From assembly GCA_900753405.1 (NCBI GenBank), contig CAADYZ010000007.1:58549-122548 (forward strand): a stretch of DNA of 64,000 nucleotides, given 5' to 3'. This DNA is from Campylobacteraceae bacterium. Lineage in GTDB: Bacteria > Campylobacterota > Campylobacteria > Campylobacterales > Campylobacteraceae. The notes under the pieces were generated by a model that saw only the letters and a list, made by a program, of their open reading frames with translations, had not been told where the DNA came from and made no database searches. Of the stretch, positions 11,315 to 18,992 are shown piece by piece. How positions within the stretch are numbered: position 1 is the stretch's first letter; each line of letters starts with the position of its first letter. Both the position numbers and the translations under genes were made by a program.

Positions 11315-12037
11315 ATGAGTTTAAATGAAAACTTTCTAGCCACGCTTACAAGGGCATTTGATACATATTTGCAAACGAGTGCAAGAAGCAACGAAAAGCT
11401 TAAAATTTTGCACGCTAAAATCGCAACCGATTTAACCCAAAAGCTTGGCAACGAATTTGAAGTAAAGTCCTATGGCGTGGGCGATGGCAAGGAAGAAAGC
11501 CTTGTTGGAAGATATTATGATAAAGCGGTGGATATTTCTGTGCTGCAAAATGGTGCTGGGCGTGCTGGCGTGGCGGTTAAATTTGTGATGAGTAATTACG
11601 CGCAAAATGCGAATAATTATTTTGAGGGAATGCTGGGCGAGACGGCGAATTTACGCTCAAACGGCTTGCCGTATTTTCAAATTTTAATCGTGCCTGAGAG
11701 TATGCCATATTTTGAAAAAGACGGCAGCATAGGCAAAATCGAGGAATTAAAAGCTCATCATTTGCATAAATATCTAAAACTTTTTGAGGACAATGTAGAA
11801 AACTTTTTTCACACGCCAAACAAAACCTTGCTTGTGGTAGTAAAGCTGCCCGAATTTAGCCACGCACGAGATAAAGACGAGTATAAAGCCCTTTGCAGCG
11901 GAGAGGCTTTGCAATACTCGCAAAAATTTAAGGCTGAATTTGAAAACAAAAATTCAGCAAAGTTTGAAGGAAGCGTGATTTTTAATGATTATGAAAGATT
12001 TTTAAACAAACTTTATCATAGCATTTTAGCGTTATAG
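11315..12037 (+). CDS. putative type II restriction endonuclease partner
   Basis: A 240-residue soluble protein starting 16 bases after the methyltransferase with AAGGA before its ATG. I do not recognise the family. The position next to a lone methyltransferase and the similar AT-rich composition suggest the cognate nuclease. A plausible PD-(D/E)XK-like core is YDKAVDISV (residues 69-77) followed by VAVKF (88-92), with valine or alanine where the usual acidic residue would sit. Residues 93-115 (SNYAQNANNYFEGMLGETANLR) may take part in dimerisation or DNA contact. No frameshift is seen, so the system may be active. Confidence 0.6.
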   Translation: MSLNENFLATLTRAFDTYLQTSARSNEKLKILHAKIATDLTQKLGNEFEVKSYGVGDGKEESLVGRYYDKAVDISVLQNGAGRAGVAVKFVMSNYAQNANNYFEGMLGETANLRSNGLPYFQILIVPESMPYFEKDGSIGKIEELKAHHLHKYLKLFEDNVENFFHTPNKTLLVVVKLPEFSHARDKDEYKALCSGEALQYSQKFKAEFENKNSAKFEGSVIFNDYERFLNKLYHSILAL

Positions 12038-12338
12038 TCATATTATTTTAATATTATTATCATATCAAAATGCTAGTAAAAAAATGTCAAAACTAAATTT
12101 GATTTTAACATTTTAGTTGATTGGTAAAGTCAAAAAGCTAGTTAAAAATCAAAATCATAAAAAGCACAAAATGCTTAAAACTGCAAACCAAATTTGACTT
12201 AAAGCTGTGAATGTGGCTTCGCAGCTGGTTTGTTTTAAACAAGAGCAAAGCTTACAAAACTCAACCTTTTGCCGCTAAATTTGCAAAATTTACTCCGCTT
12301 TTAACAAGCCTTTTGCCAAAAACATTTTGCCGCAAGCG
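12038..12338. other. intergenic region with repeats
   Basis: No gene is visible between the restriction gene and hisB. It begins with an AT-only stretch ending TTATCATATCAAAATG (about 12056-12071), a motif shared with other intergenic sites, followed by a palindromic-family copy at 12085-12110 and a weaker one near 12184-12199. Confidence 0.5.
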
Positions 12339-12911
12339 TTAAATGCAGCCTTTTGTGCTTGGCACGCCGCACTCTCTAAACGCCACCGCCCGCCTCAACG
12401 CCACCGCAAACGCCTTAAACGCCGCCTCTGCTTTGTGGTGGTCGTTTTTGCCACGCAGCAAACTGAGGTGAAGGGTGATTTTGGCGTTGAAGGCTAAGGC
12501 GCGGAAAAATTCTTCGATTAGTTGTGCGTCAAATTCGCCGATTTTCCCACCAAATTCGCCCTCAAAAACCAAAAACGCCCGCCCGCCCAAATCCACCGCG
12601 CACGCCGCCGCCGCCTCGTCCATCACCACCACCGAGTCGCCAAACCTCTCAGCGTTTTGAAGCGGGTAGATCGCCTCGGCTAACGCCTCGCCAAGCACGA
12701 TCCCGCAGTCCTCAACGCTGTGGTGAAAATCCACTTCGACATCGCCGTCACACACGAGCGTCAAGCCAAGTCCTGCGTGTTTTGCGAACGCGTTTAGCAT
12801 ATGGTCAAAAAAGCCGATTTTAGTGTTGATGTTGATTTCGCCGCCGTTTGGGCTTAAACTTAGCTGAATTTTTGTCTCTTTTGTGTTGCGAATTTTTTGC
12901 ACTTGTTTCAT
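12339..12911 (-). CDS. hisB: imidazoleglycerol-phosphate dehydratase
   Basis: A 190-residue HisB dehydratase without the phosphatase domain, as is usual outside enterobacteria. It catalyses the sixth step of histidine synthesis using two manganese ions. Metal-binding motifs are GFFDHML (residues 33-39), DFHHSVEDCGIVLGEAL (62-78), MDEA and the C-terminal KNDHHKAEAAFKA. Start ATG follows AAGGAG. The other his genes are not in the window, so it is separated from the rest of the pathway. tatD lies upstream on the same strand with a GTTTCAC-pair repeat between them. Confidence 0.96.
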   Translation of the reverse strand: MKQVQKIRNTKETKIQLSLSPNGGEININTKIGFFDHMLNAFAKHAGLGLTLVCDGDVEVDFHHSVEDCGIVLGEALAEAIYPLQNAERFGDSVVVMDEAAAACAVDLGGRAFLVFEGEFGGKIGEFDAQLIEEFFRALAFNAKITLHLSLLRGKNDHHKAEAAFKAFAVALRRAVAFRECGVPSTKGCI

Positions 12912-12933
12912 TTTTGCTCCTTTTTACAAACTG

Positions 12934-12972
12934 GTTTCACGCTCATATAACACGCATTTGCGTAAGTTTCAC
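12934..12972. repeat. paired GTTTCAC element (copy 2) providing the tatD stop
   Basis: GTTTCAC boxes at 12934-12940 and 12966-12972 (GTGAAAC on the minus strand) with 25 bases between, containing CATATAACACGC. The TGA of the second box, read on the minus strand at 12971-12969, is the stop codon of tatD. Confidence 0.65.
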
Positions 12973-13742
12973 GCAATCTCTTTTTCTAGCTTTTCTCCAA
13001 AAAGCCTAACGGCGTTTTGCGTTGTGATCCTCTCTACCTCTTTTAACTCCAAATTCAGTAGCTCCGCCATCTTCTGCGCAACCAAAGCAGTTCTCGCACT
13101 CTCGTTTCTAGTGCCACGAAACGGCTCGGGCGTGAGGTATGGCGCGTCTGTTTCAAGCAAGAGGCGGTTTTGCGGAATTTGTGGCAGAATTTCGACTAGT
13201 TTTTTCGCGTTTTTGAAGGTCAAGACGCCGCCGATGCCGTAGTAAAACTTGCTGCTTAGCCCAAGCAATAGCGGCGAGGCGTTAAAGCAGTGAAGCACGC
13301 CGCGAATTTGTGTCAAATTCGAATTTAACACGCCAAAAGCATCCTCGTTTGCCTCGCGGATGTGGATGATGAGCGGTTTGTCAAACTCCTTTGCAAGCTC
13401 GATTTGCGCCCTAAAAACCTCCAACTGCCTCGCCTTTTGCGCCTCATCCACCTCGCGGTAATAATCAAGCCCACATTCTCCAACCGCAACGCACTTTTCG
13501 TGGGTCAAAAACTCGCGTAAAATCCCCTCGTCAAAGCCGTCAATGTCGTAAGGATGCACGCCTGCGGCAAAGAAAACGCCTTTGAAATCCTGCGAGATTT
13601 TCGCCGCTTTTGGCAGGTCGTGGATGTTTGCGCCTGCGATGATCATCGCCTCAACGCCGCTCTCTTTCGCTCTTGCGACAACTTCGCCCAAATCCTCGTC
13701 ATAACGAGTGTCGTCTAAATGACAATGTGTGTCGATTATCAT
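12969..13742 (-). CDS. tatD: TatD-family metal-dependent DNase
   Basis: A 257-residue TIM-barrel hydrolase of the TatD/YcfH group. These are metal-dependent nucleases implicated in DNA repair and turnover. Metal ligands lie in DTHCHLD (residues 3-9), GECGLDYYR (91-99), IHIREAN, LHCFNAS (151-157) and LETDAPYLTP (around 203). A dispersed palindrome inserted in the loop before LHCF encodes NSNLT at about residues 138-143. The start follows GGAGAAAAG. The stop codon is supplied by a GTGAAAC box. Confidence 0.93.
   Translation of the reverse strand: MIIDTHCHLDDTRYDEDLGEVVARAKESGVEAMIIAGANIHDLPKAAKISQDFKGVFFAAGVHPYDIDGFDEGILREFLTHEKCVAVGECGLDYYREVDEAQKARQLEVFRAQIELAKEFDKPLIIHIREANEDAFGVLNSNLTQIRGVLHCFNASPLLLGLSSKFYYGIGGVLTFKNAKKLVEILPQIPQNRLLLETDAPYLTPEPFRGTRNESARTALVAQKMAELLNLELKEVERITTQNAVRLFGEKLEKEIA
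13311..13330. repeat. palindromic element inside tatD
   Basis: TGTCAAATTCGAATTTAACA, one base from perfect symmetry, in frame on the minus strand and encoding the NSNLT segment of TatD. Confidence 0.75.
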
Positions 13743-13851
13743 CTTTTCTCCAAAATTTTTAAAGCCATTTTAACACATTTTACTAAAAATAATCTTTTTT
13801 TAAGCAGTTTTTGGCTAGATTTGCAGATTTAATTTTGCCAAAAGGACTAAA

Positions 13852-14043
13852 ATGTCAAAAATTTGTGTAATCAGCGGCAAAGGTCCGCTTTATGGAAACA
13901 ATGTAAGCCACGCTAACAACAAGACTAGACGCAGGTTTATGCCAAATTTGCGAAGCGTTAAGGTCACGCTTGAAGACGGCACGACAAAGAGAATTAGAAT
14001 CGCCGCTTCAACTTTAAGGACTATGAAAAAAGCTTCAAAATAG
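13852..14043 (+). CDS. rpmB: 50S ribosomal protein L28
   Basis: A 63-residue ribosomal protein of the large subunit. The family pattern is clear: SGKGPLYGNNVSHANNKTRRRFMPNL, then a basic C-terminal half ending STLRTMKKASK. AAGGA precedes the ATG. It stands alone, divergent from tatD. Confidence 0.97.
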   Translation: MSKICVISGKGPLYGNNVSHANNKTRRRFMPNLRSVKVTLEDGTTKRIRIAASTLRTMKKASK

Positions 14044-14217
14044 TCTTTCAAGCCTTTTGGCGGTTAGTTTTAGGTTGTTTTGGTTTTTGATTTTTGTTAC
14101 CATTTTGTAATTTTACAAGTGGTGAAAGTGTGAAAAATTTACCAAAACTTCTCTTTTAACCGCCAAATTTTTCGCTCACCTTTTGCTTTACATTAATTTT
14201 AGAGTTGCAAAAAGCGT

Positions 14218-14235
14218 GTCAAATTCGAATTTGAC
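14218..14235. repeat. palindromic element, symmetric form
   Basis: Perfect GTCAAATTCGAATTTGAC between rpmB and the lipoprotein genes. Confidence 0.8.
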
Positions 14236-14321
14236 AAAAACGCTTGTGTAAATTTTTCGCTTTTAATTTAAATTCAGTTTTTTAATCTTAAAATTATGCA
14301 CTTTATTTTTAAGGAGAAGCG

Positions 14322-14786
14322 ATGAAAAAATTACTCATCACATCAGCGGCGGTTGCTGCGTTAGTTTTTAGTGCGTGCTCAACAAACAGCGAGTCAATGC
14401 AGACTTCAAATGTTGCTCAAATGGCTCAAACAGCGGCGGTTCTTAGCTCACTTGCAGGCAGCGACAGCAAACTTGCGATGGCGGTTAAAGCGGCTAACGG
14501 CGTAGTGAGTGCGACTGAAAACTCAGCAGCGATCACAATCCCAGCAACCGCGCTTAAAGGCGGCAAGCTAGACGAGAAGACAATGGCGACTCTTGATGTT
14601 GTTGCTGAGACTTTAAAAGCTACTGGTGCAACTGCAAAAGTTGCAAAAGTTGGCGCGGCAAACACCTTCACAAAAAAGAGTGCTGACTACCTCACAAGCA
14701 AGGGCGTAACGGTTGAGAATGTAGCAAAAGTTGCGACATCAGACAACAAAATTGCCACTGGCGTTAGCATCTTGCTAAGCAAATAA
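14322..14786 (+). CDS. small lipoprotein of unknown function
   Basis: A 154-residue protein with a lipoprotein signal peptide ending in the lipobox FSAC (cysteine at residue 19). The mature part is rich in alanine, lysine, threonine and valine, without a domain I recognise. The repeated AKVAKVG and VAKVATSD pattern suggests a short repetitive helical or strand structure. It starts after AAGGAGAAGCG and ends 8 bases before an OmpA-family lipoprotein, so the two are probably co-expressed and both face the cell envelope. Confidence 0.75.
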   Translation: MKKLLITSAAVAALVFSACSTNSESMQTSNVAQMAQTAAVLSSLAGSDSKLAMAVKAANGVVSATENSAAITIPATALKGGKLDEKTMATLDVVAETLKATGATAKVAKVGAANTFTKKSADYLTSKGVTVENVAKVATSDNKIATGVSILLSK

Positions 14787-14794
14787 GGCTTGAT

Positions 14795-15457
14795 ATGAAG
14801 TTGAAGTTAGCAGCAGCGTTTTTGGGAGCGGCGGCGTTGTTTTTCTCTGGTTGTGCGACAAACGCTTACACAGGCGAGACTCAGGCTAGTAAAACGGGCA
14901 TCGGCGCGGGCATCGGCGCGCTTGCGGGCGCGGCTATCGGCGCGGCTTCAAGCAGCAAAAAAGATCGCAAAAAAGGGATTTTGATCGGCGCGGCTAGTGG
15001 CGCAGCAGTTGGCGGCGGCATCGGCGCGTATATGGACTATCAAAACAAAAAGCTTCGACAAGAGCTTCAAAGCACTGGCGTAAGCGTGACTAAAAACGCT
15101 GACAACACCATTACTTTGAATATGCCTGGCGACATCACCTTCAAAAGCGGAAAGTCGGACTTGCAAACAAACTTCATCCCAGTGCTCAACTCGGTGGCAA
15201 AAGTGCTTAAAGAATACAACAAAACTACCATTGTTGTCTCAGGGCACACCGACAACACAGGCTCAGAGTCGGTGAATCTCCCGCTTTCGCAACAAAGGGC
15301 GCTAAGCGTGGCGAACTACCTAAGCTCAAAGGGCGTTGCGGCTTCTCGTTTTCAAACAAAGGGCTACGGCTCAAAACAACCAGTTGCTAGCAACAAAACT
15401 CCTGCTGGACGCGCGCAAAACCGCCGCGTTGTCATCAAACTCACTTACGCTGAGTAA
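14795..15457 (+). CDS. OmpA-family peptidoglycan-binding lipoprotein
   Basis: A 220-residue envelope lipoprotein. The lipobox FSGC gives a lipidated cysteine at residue 20. Next comes a glycine-zipper region (about residues 32-75, GIGAGIGALAGAAIGA and GILIGAASGAAVGGGIGAY). The C-terminal OmpA domain (about 110-218) contains SGHTDNTGSESVN and the SQQRALSVANYL, GYGSKQPVASN and GRAQNRRV motifs that bind peptidoglycan. The arrangement matches YiaD-type proteins that anchor the outer membrane to the cell wall. It follows the small lipoprotein closely and ends before a hairpin terminator. Confidence 0.9.
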   Translation: MKLKLAAAFLGAAALFFSGCATNAYTGETQASKTGIGAGIGALAGAAIGAASSSKKDRKKGILIGAASGAAVGGGIGAYMDYQNKKLRQELQSTGVSVTKNADNTITLNMPGDITFKSGKSDLQTNFIPVLNSVAKVLKEYNKTTIVVSGHTDNTGSESVNLPLSQQRALSVANYLSSKGVAASRFQTKGYGSKQPVASNKTPAGRAQNRRVVIKLTYAE

Positions 15458-15477
15458 GTTTCACGGCTTTTAGCGGT

Positions 15478-15507
15478 AAGGGCGGCTTTTGCCGTCCTTT
15501 TGTTTTT
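15478..15507 (+). terminator. Rho-independent terminator after the lipoprotein operon
   Basis: Nine-base stem AAGGGCGGC / GCCGTCCTT (one G-T pair) with a 4-base loop, followed by TTTGTTTTT. Confidence 0.75.
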
Positions 15508-15532
15508 GGGCGGCGTTTGAGCCGTTTTGGCG

Positions 15533-15550
15533 GTCAAATTCGAATTTGAC
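15533..15550. repeat. palindromic element, symmetric form
   Basis: Perfect GTCAAATTCGAATTTGAC 29 bases before mobA. Confidence 0.8.
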
Positions 15551-15579
15551 AAGTTTGCAAGAGGGTTGCAGACAGGTTT

Positions 15580-16152
15580 ATGAAAAATGCATTGATTTTA
15601 GCTGGCGGTAGAAGTTTGAGAATGGGGGCAGACAAAACTTTGTTGCCATTTGCTGGCTTTGCGAGTCTTACTCACTTTCTTTTTTCTCGTTTAACTCCAC
15701 TTTTTGACAATGTTTTTGTAAGCACAAAAGGGCAGAAATTCGCGGACTTGCCGACGCTTGCGGACGAGTTTGAGTTTTTTGCGCCACTTGGGGTCATCTC
15801 GCGGCTAGACGAGTGGTTTAAAGACGAGGTTTTTGTCGTTTGTGCGGATATGCCGCTTGTGGGAAAAGAGAGCATTTTGCGGCTTTTTTCAGCCTTTGAG
15901 GGGGCGCAAAAAAGTGGGATTTGCGTGGCAAAGAGCGGCGAAAATGTTCATAATCTTTGCGGATTTTACTCGCCAAAGACCGCCATCGCCGCAAGAGAGT
16001 TGCTTTCGCAAAAGGTTTATAAAGTCGGCGCGCTAAGAAAGAAATGCAATTTTTTGGAGGTGGAATTTTCTTGTGAAGAGGAGTTTTTGAATGTTAATTG
16101 CCCGAGTGATTTTGCGCGGTTAGAAGAGTTTTACAAAGGGCGAAAATGTTAA
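15580..16152 (+). CDS. mobA: molybdenum cofactor guanylyltransferase
   Basis: A 190-residue MobA that attaches GMP to molybdopterin to give the bis-MGD cofactor used by nitrate, formate and TMAO-type enzymes. The N-terminal nucleotide-binding signature LILAGGRSLRMGADK (residues 5-19) is clear, followed by the CADMPLV metal-site motif (around 87-93) and LCGFYSP. Start ATG is preceded only by a weak AGG. The last codons overlap the pldA start by 7 bases, so the two genes form an operon despite unrelated roles. Confidence 0.9.
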   Translation: MKNALILAGGRSLRMGADKTLLPFAGFASLTHFLFSRLTPLFDNVFVSTKGQKFADLPTLADEFEFFAPLGVISRLDEWFKDEVFVVCADMPLVGKESILRLFSAFEGAQKSGICVAKSGENVHNLCGFYSPKTAIAARELLSQKVYKVGALRKKCNFLEVEFSCEEEFLNVNCPSDFARLEEFYKGRKC

Positions 16153-17261
16153 AAAATGTGGTTTTGGCGGCGTGTTTGGTGGCGGTTTTTAGCGGGGCTT
16201 TTGGCGGCTCGCTAAAAAACTCTACGCACAAAACGGCGACTCAAAGCGAGGTCAAATTCGGTTTTGACAAAAAGGCAGCCAACAACTCTGCGGCAAAGCA
16301 AACTCCGCAAAATGTCAAAACCAAATTTGATTTAAACAACTCTTCAAACAGCGCCTCACGCCTCCATTTTACAAACAGTGCCTCGCAAAACGCCGCCGCA
16401 AACGCCTCGCAAAACGCGACCAAAGCGGACGAAGGCGGCTTTTTAGCCCACCTCGCAAAGCCGTTTCACGCCTCGTTTGAGCCGCTGCAAAATTACGAAA
16501 AACACGATTTTTTAAGCGGTTTTGACATACAAGAATTCTTCCACCTCTCAACGCTTTACCAAAACTACTTCCTGCCCGTAACCTACACAAAACACATCCC
16601 AGACGACGGGCGCAGAAGGAGCGAAACGAAGTTTCAAATTAGCGTTAAAAAGGCGCTAGTTAGCTCGCTGACGCCGTTTAACGAGACTTGGTATTTTGGC
16701 TACACGCAGACTTCGTGGTGGCAGATTTTCGCGGCGAGTGCGCCATTTCGCGAAAACAACTACGCCCCCGAGCTTTTTGTGAATTTTCCGACTACGCAAA
16801 AGTGGCGTGAAGGGGCGAATTGGGCGATTTTGCGTTCGCTGCGAGGCGTGCAATTTGGTTTCATCCACGAGTCAAACGGGCGAGATGAGGAGGAGTCGCG
16901 CTCGTGGAATCGGGCTTATCTTTCGGCGCATTTTTCTAACAACAACTTTGATGTTTTGCCAAAAATTTGGCTAAGAATTCCCGACAAACACGATGACAAT
17001 CCGCATATTTTGCACTACAAAGGCAGCGCCGAACTGCTCTTGCACTACCGCATCGGACGGCAGATTTTGGGCGCACGACTCATCTCAAACCTGCACTTTG
17101 ACCAGACGATCAAAGGCGCGGTGGAGCTTGAATGGGCGTTTCCGATCTTCACCAGCGGATTTTACTGCTATACGCAGTATTACAGCGGCTACGGCGAGAG
17201 TATGATCGACTACAACCGCCACATCAACCGCATCGGCATTGGGTTTTTGCTGTTGCAGTAG
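16146..17261 (+). CDS. pldA: outer-membrane phospholipase A
   Basis: A 371-residue outer-membrane beta-barrel phospholipase. A signal peptide (residues 1-20) leads into a hydrophilic linker, then the barrel. The catalytic signature FIHESNG, with histidine and serine, and SRSWNRAY, with the asparagine, match the PldA His-Ser-Asn triad; calcium-dependent activity is expected. The linker at residues about 30-65 contains two dispersed palindromes encoding VKFGFDK and VKTKFDL, which makes it longer and more repetitive than a normal PldA N terminus. It overlaps the end of mobA. Confidence 0.92.
   Translation: MLKNVVLAACLVAVFSGAFGGSLKNSTHKTATQSEVKFGFDKKAANNSAAKQTPQNVKTKFDLNNSSNSASRLHFTNSASQNAAANASQNATKADEGGFLAHLAKPFHASFEPLQNYEKHDFLSGFDIQEFFHLSTLYQNYFLPVTYTKHIPDDGRRRSETKFQISVKKALVSSLTPFNETWYFGYTQTSWWQIFAASAPFRENNYAPELFVNFPTTQKWREGANWAILRSLRGVQFGFIHESNGRDEEESRSWNRAYLSAHFSNNNFDVLPKIWLRIPDKHDDNPHILHYKGSAELLLHYRIGRQILGARLISNLHFDQTIKGAVELEWAFPIFTSGFYCYTQYYSGYGESMIDYNRHINRIGIGFLLLQ
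16251..16334. repeat. two palindromic elements inside the pldA linker
   Basis: GTCAAATTCGGTTTTGAC at 16251-16268 and TGTCAAAACCAAATTTGATT from 16313 lie in opposite orientation 44 bases apart, both in frame. Together they can form an inverted repeat within the coding sequence. Confidence 0.75.
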
Positions 17262-17362
17262 TCAAATTTGGTTTTGACAAGGCAAAATTTGACAAAAACG
17301 CTTAGGTTTAGTAAAATAGCCTTATTAAAACCAAAAAACTCTTTTGGTGATATGATTTTAAT

Positions 17363-17381
17363 ATAATAATGAAATTATTAT
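17363..17381. promoter_or_regulatory. AT-rich inverted repeat upstream of nifU-like gene
   Basis: Perfect 8-bp arms ATAATAAT (17363-17370) and ATTATTAT (17374-17381) separated by GAA, 15 bases before the NifU-like start. The position suits an operator, possibly for a Fur/PerR-type or iron-sulfur regulator. The match to a Fur box is poor, so the regulator is not assigned. Confidence 0.35.
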
Positions 17382-17395
17382 GATAGGAGAGAGAT

Positions 17396-17662
17396 ATGAT
17401 TCCATTTAGTGATGAAGAGCTGATCGAGCCTGTGAAGGAGAGTTTGAAGCTGGTTGAGCCGATGCTGAAAAATGACGGCGGTGGGATGGAGTTTTTGGGG
17501 GTTAAAAACGGCGTTGTTTTCGTGCGGCTAACGGGCAAGTGTGACGGCTGTGGTGCGAGTCACAACACGCTAAAATACGGCATTGAGAGGCAGCTTAGAA
17601 ACGACATTCACCCGCTCATCGAGGTGAGAAATGTGCGGCGAGGGGAGCAAATTGAGCTTTAA
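17396..17662 (+). CDS. NifU-like C-terminal domain protein (Fe-S scaffold)
   Basis: An 88-residue protein made only of the NifU/Nfu C-terminal domain. The cluster-binding CDGCGAS at about residues 49-55 gives the expected C-x-x-C. Such small Nfu proteins carry or hand over iron-sulfur clusters to target enzymes. GGAGAGAG precedes the start. It is the first gene of a tightly packed group with the following hypothetical gene and murE, an order also found in C. jejuni. Confidence 0.85.
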   Translation: MIPFSDEELIEPVKESLKLVEPMLKNDGGGMEFLGVKNGVVFVRLTGKCDGCGASHNTLKYGIERQLRNDIHPLIEVRNVRRGEQIEL

Positions 17663-18992
17663 AAAAGAGGATGAGACGGCTTTGCGAGAGCTTGGCGCGG
17701 GCAAAAACAGCGAAAAAGAGGTCGAAAAAGGTGCTTCAAAGGTGGTAAAAGGCGTAAAGGGCGCTTCAAATGAGGCAAAAACCGCCTCAAAAGGCGCGCA
17801 AAACGCCAAAAAACCGCGCAACGCCGCCGCGTCAAGCCGCAAAGGCGAGGCTGTAACGCCAAAAGCCAAAAAAACTGCGAACAAAGGGTGCAAAATCGCC
17901 GCTCGGGAGGCGAAATTCATCGACCTGCTTTTGGGTGTTGGGCGTTTTGGCACAAAGAGCATTTACGCAAGGCACGGCGTAGAAGGCGGGTTTAGCAACC
18001 GCATTTTCGGGCTTTTTACGGAGGATTTTATCAGAAAAGAGGCGATCGTCTCAAAGCGGCTAAGAGAGGAGCTTGAAAAAGGTTTTGAGCTGTTGAAAAA
18101 CGAGCCTTTGCAAGAAGCAGAGCAAGGGGCGGCAGAGCAGGAGAGGCGGCGTGAGGCGGCGCACGAAGTGTCAGACGAGTCGCGAGCAGAGTTAGGCGAG
18201 GTGGAAAGTGTGTCAGGTGAGTCGCAGGCTGAGTTTGGCGAGACGGAAGTTGTCAAAACCAAAGCAAAAGTTGCGTCAGGCGAAACAGAAATCTTGTTAA
18301 ACGAGTCGCAACACCGCCAAGAAGCGACGCAAGAGACAGAAGTTGTCAAAACCAAATTTGATTTACGCAATTTTGAGTCAGGCGAGTTGCAACGCAGCCA
18401 AGAGGCGAGCTCTTCGCGCAAAATGCAGCCAACGCAGAGTGAGATTTTGCAAAATGTTCGCAAGGTTTGCGAGCTGCTGCAAAAGGGCGAGGCGAGGGGC
18501 GCTGGGTTTTTAAGCGCGAAGTTTTTCGAGCAAAGCGGGGATGCGAGATTTAGTGTGTTGGCTGACCTTTGCACGCTTGTTTGGTGGTGTGACGGGGATG
18601 AATTTATGCAGATGATGGCGATGCGGTTTGAGCCGCGTGACTTGCCTACGCTGTTTTCGCAGATCGCAAAGGTGGATGCAAATGGTATTGAGAAATACGC
18701 GGACGAGGCGTGGCGGCTGCTTTTGAGGACTTTTTTCCACCCGCAGCACGAGTTTGTGCAGTATTATTTAGCAAAAAAGCTCGCAAAGGGCGGGGATTTA
18801 CTGAGGATTTTTGAGAATGTTTTTGCGTCTGGCGAGAGGATTGAGTTTGGAGGATTGGAGGATGTGGCGGACTTTTTGAGCCGCAACATCAAAAGTGGCG
18901 AGGATGAGTTTTTAGACATTTTAAATAGCAGAGGCGAGGAAGTTAGCCCTGAGATGCTTTGTTTTTTGATGAATTTAGAGGATGAGAAATGA
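17631..18992 (+). CDS. conserved Campylobacter hypothetical protein with low-complexity insert
   Basis: A 453-residue protein between the NifU-like gene and murE, the position of the C. jejuni Cj1640 gene. No known function. The N-terminal 80 residues are rich in K, A, S and E. A central part (about 85-160) looks globular. Residues about 160-270 are an acidic low-complexity stretch with repeated ESQAEFGETEVVKTK-like units. The C-terminal 180 residues are helical and probably the conserved domain. Palindromic elements encode the two VVKTK segments. ATG 17631 overlaps nifU by 32 bases; a TTG at 17652 after GGGGAG is an equally good start. It overlaps murE by 4 bases. Confidence 0.7.
   Translation: MCGEGSKLSFKKEDETALRELGAGKNSEKEVEKGASKVVKGVKGASNEAKTASKGAQNAKKPRNAAASSRKGEAVTPKAKKTANKGCKIAAREAKFIDLLLGVGRFGTKSIYARHGVEGGFSNRIFGLFTEDFIRKEAIVSKRLREELEKGFELLKNEPLQEAEQGAAEQERRREAAHEVSDESRAELGEVESVSGESQAEFGETEVVKTKAKVASGETEILLNESQHRQEATQETEVVKTKFDLRNFESGELQRSQEASSSRKMQPTQSEILQNVRKVCELLQKGEARGAGFLSAKFFEQSGDARFSVLADLCTLVWWCDGDEFMQMMAMRFEPRDLPTLFSQIAKVDANGIEKYADEAWRLLLRTFFHPQHEFVQYYLAKKLAKGGDLLRIFENVFASGERIEFGGLEDVADFLSRNIKSGEDEFLDILNSRGEEVSPEMLCFLMNLEDEK
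18343..18365. repeat. palindromic element inside the hypothetical gene before murE
   Basis: TTGTCAAAACCAAATTTGAT plus TTA, encoding VVKTKFDL. A truncated second copy, TTGTCAAAACCAAA at 18249-18262, encodes the first VVKTK. Confidence 0.7.
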
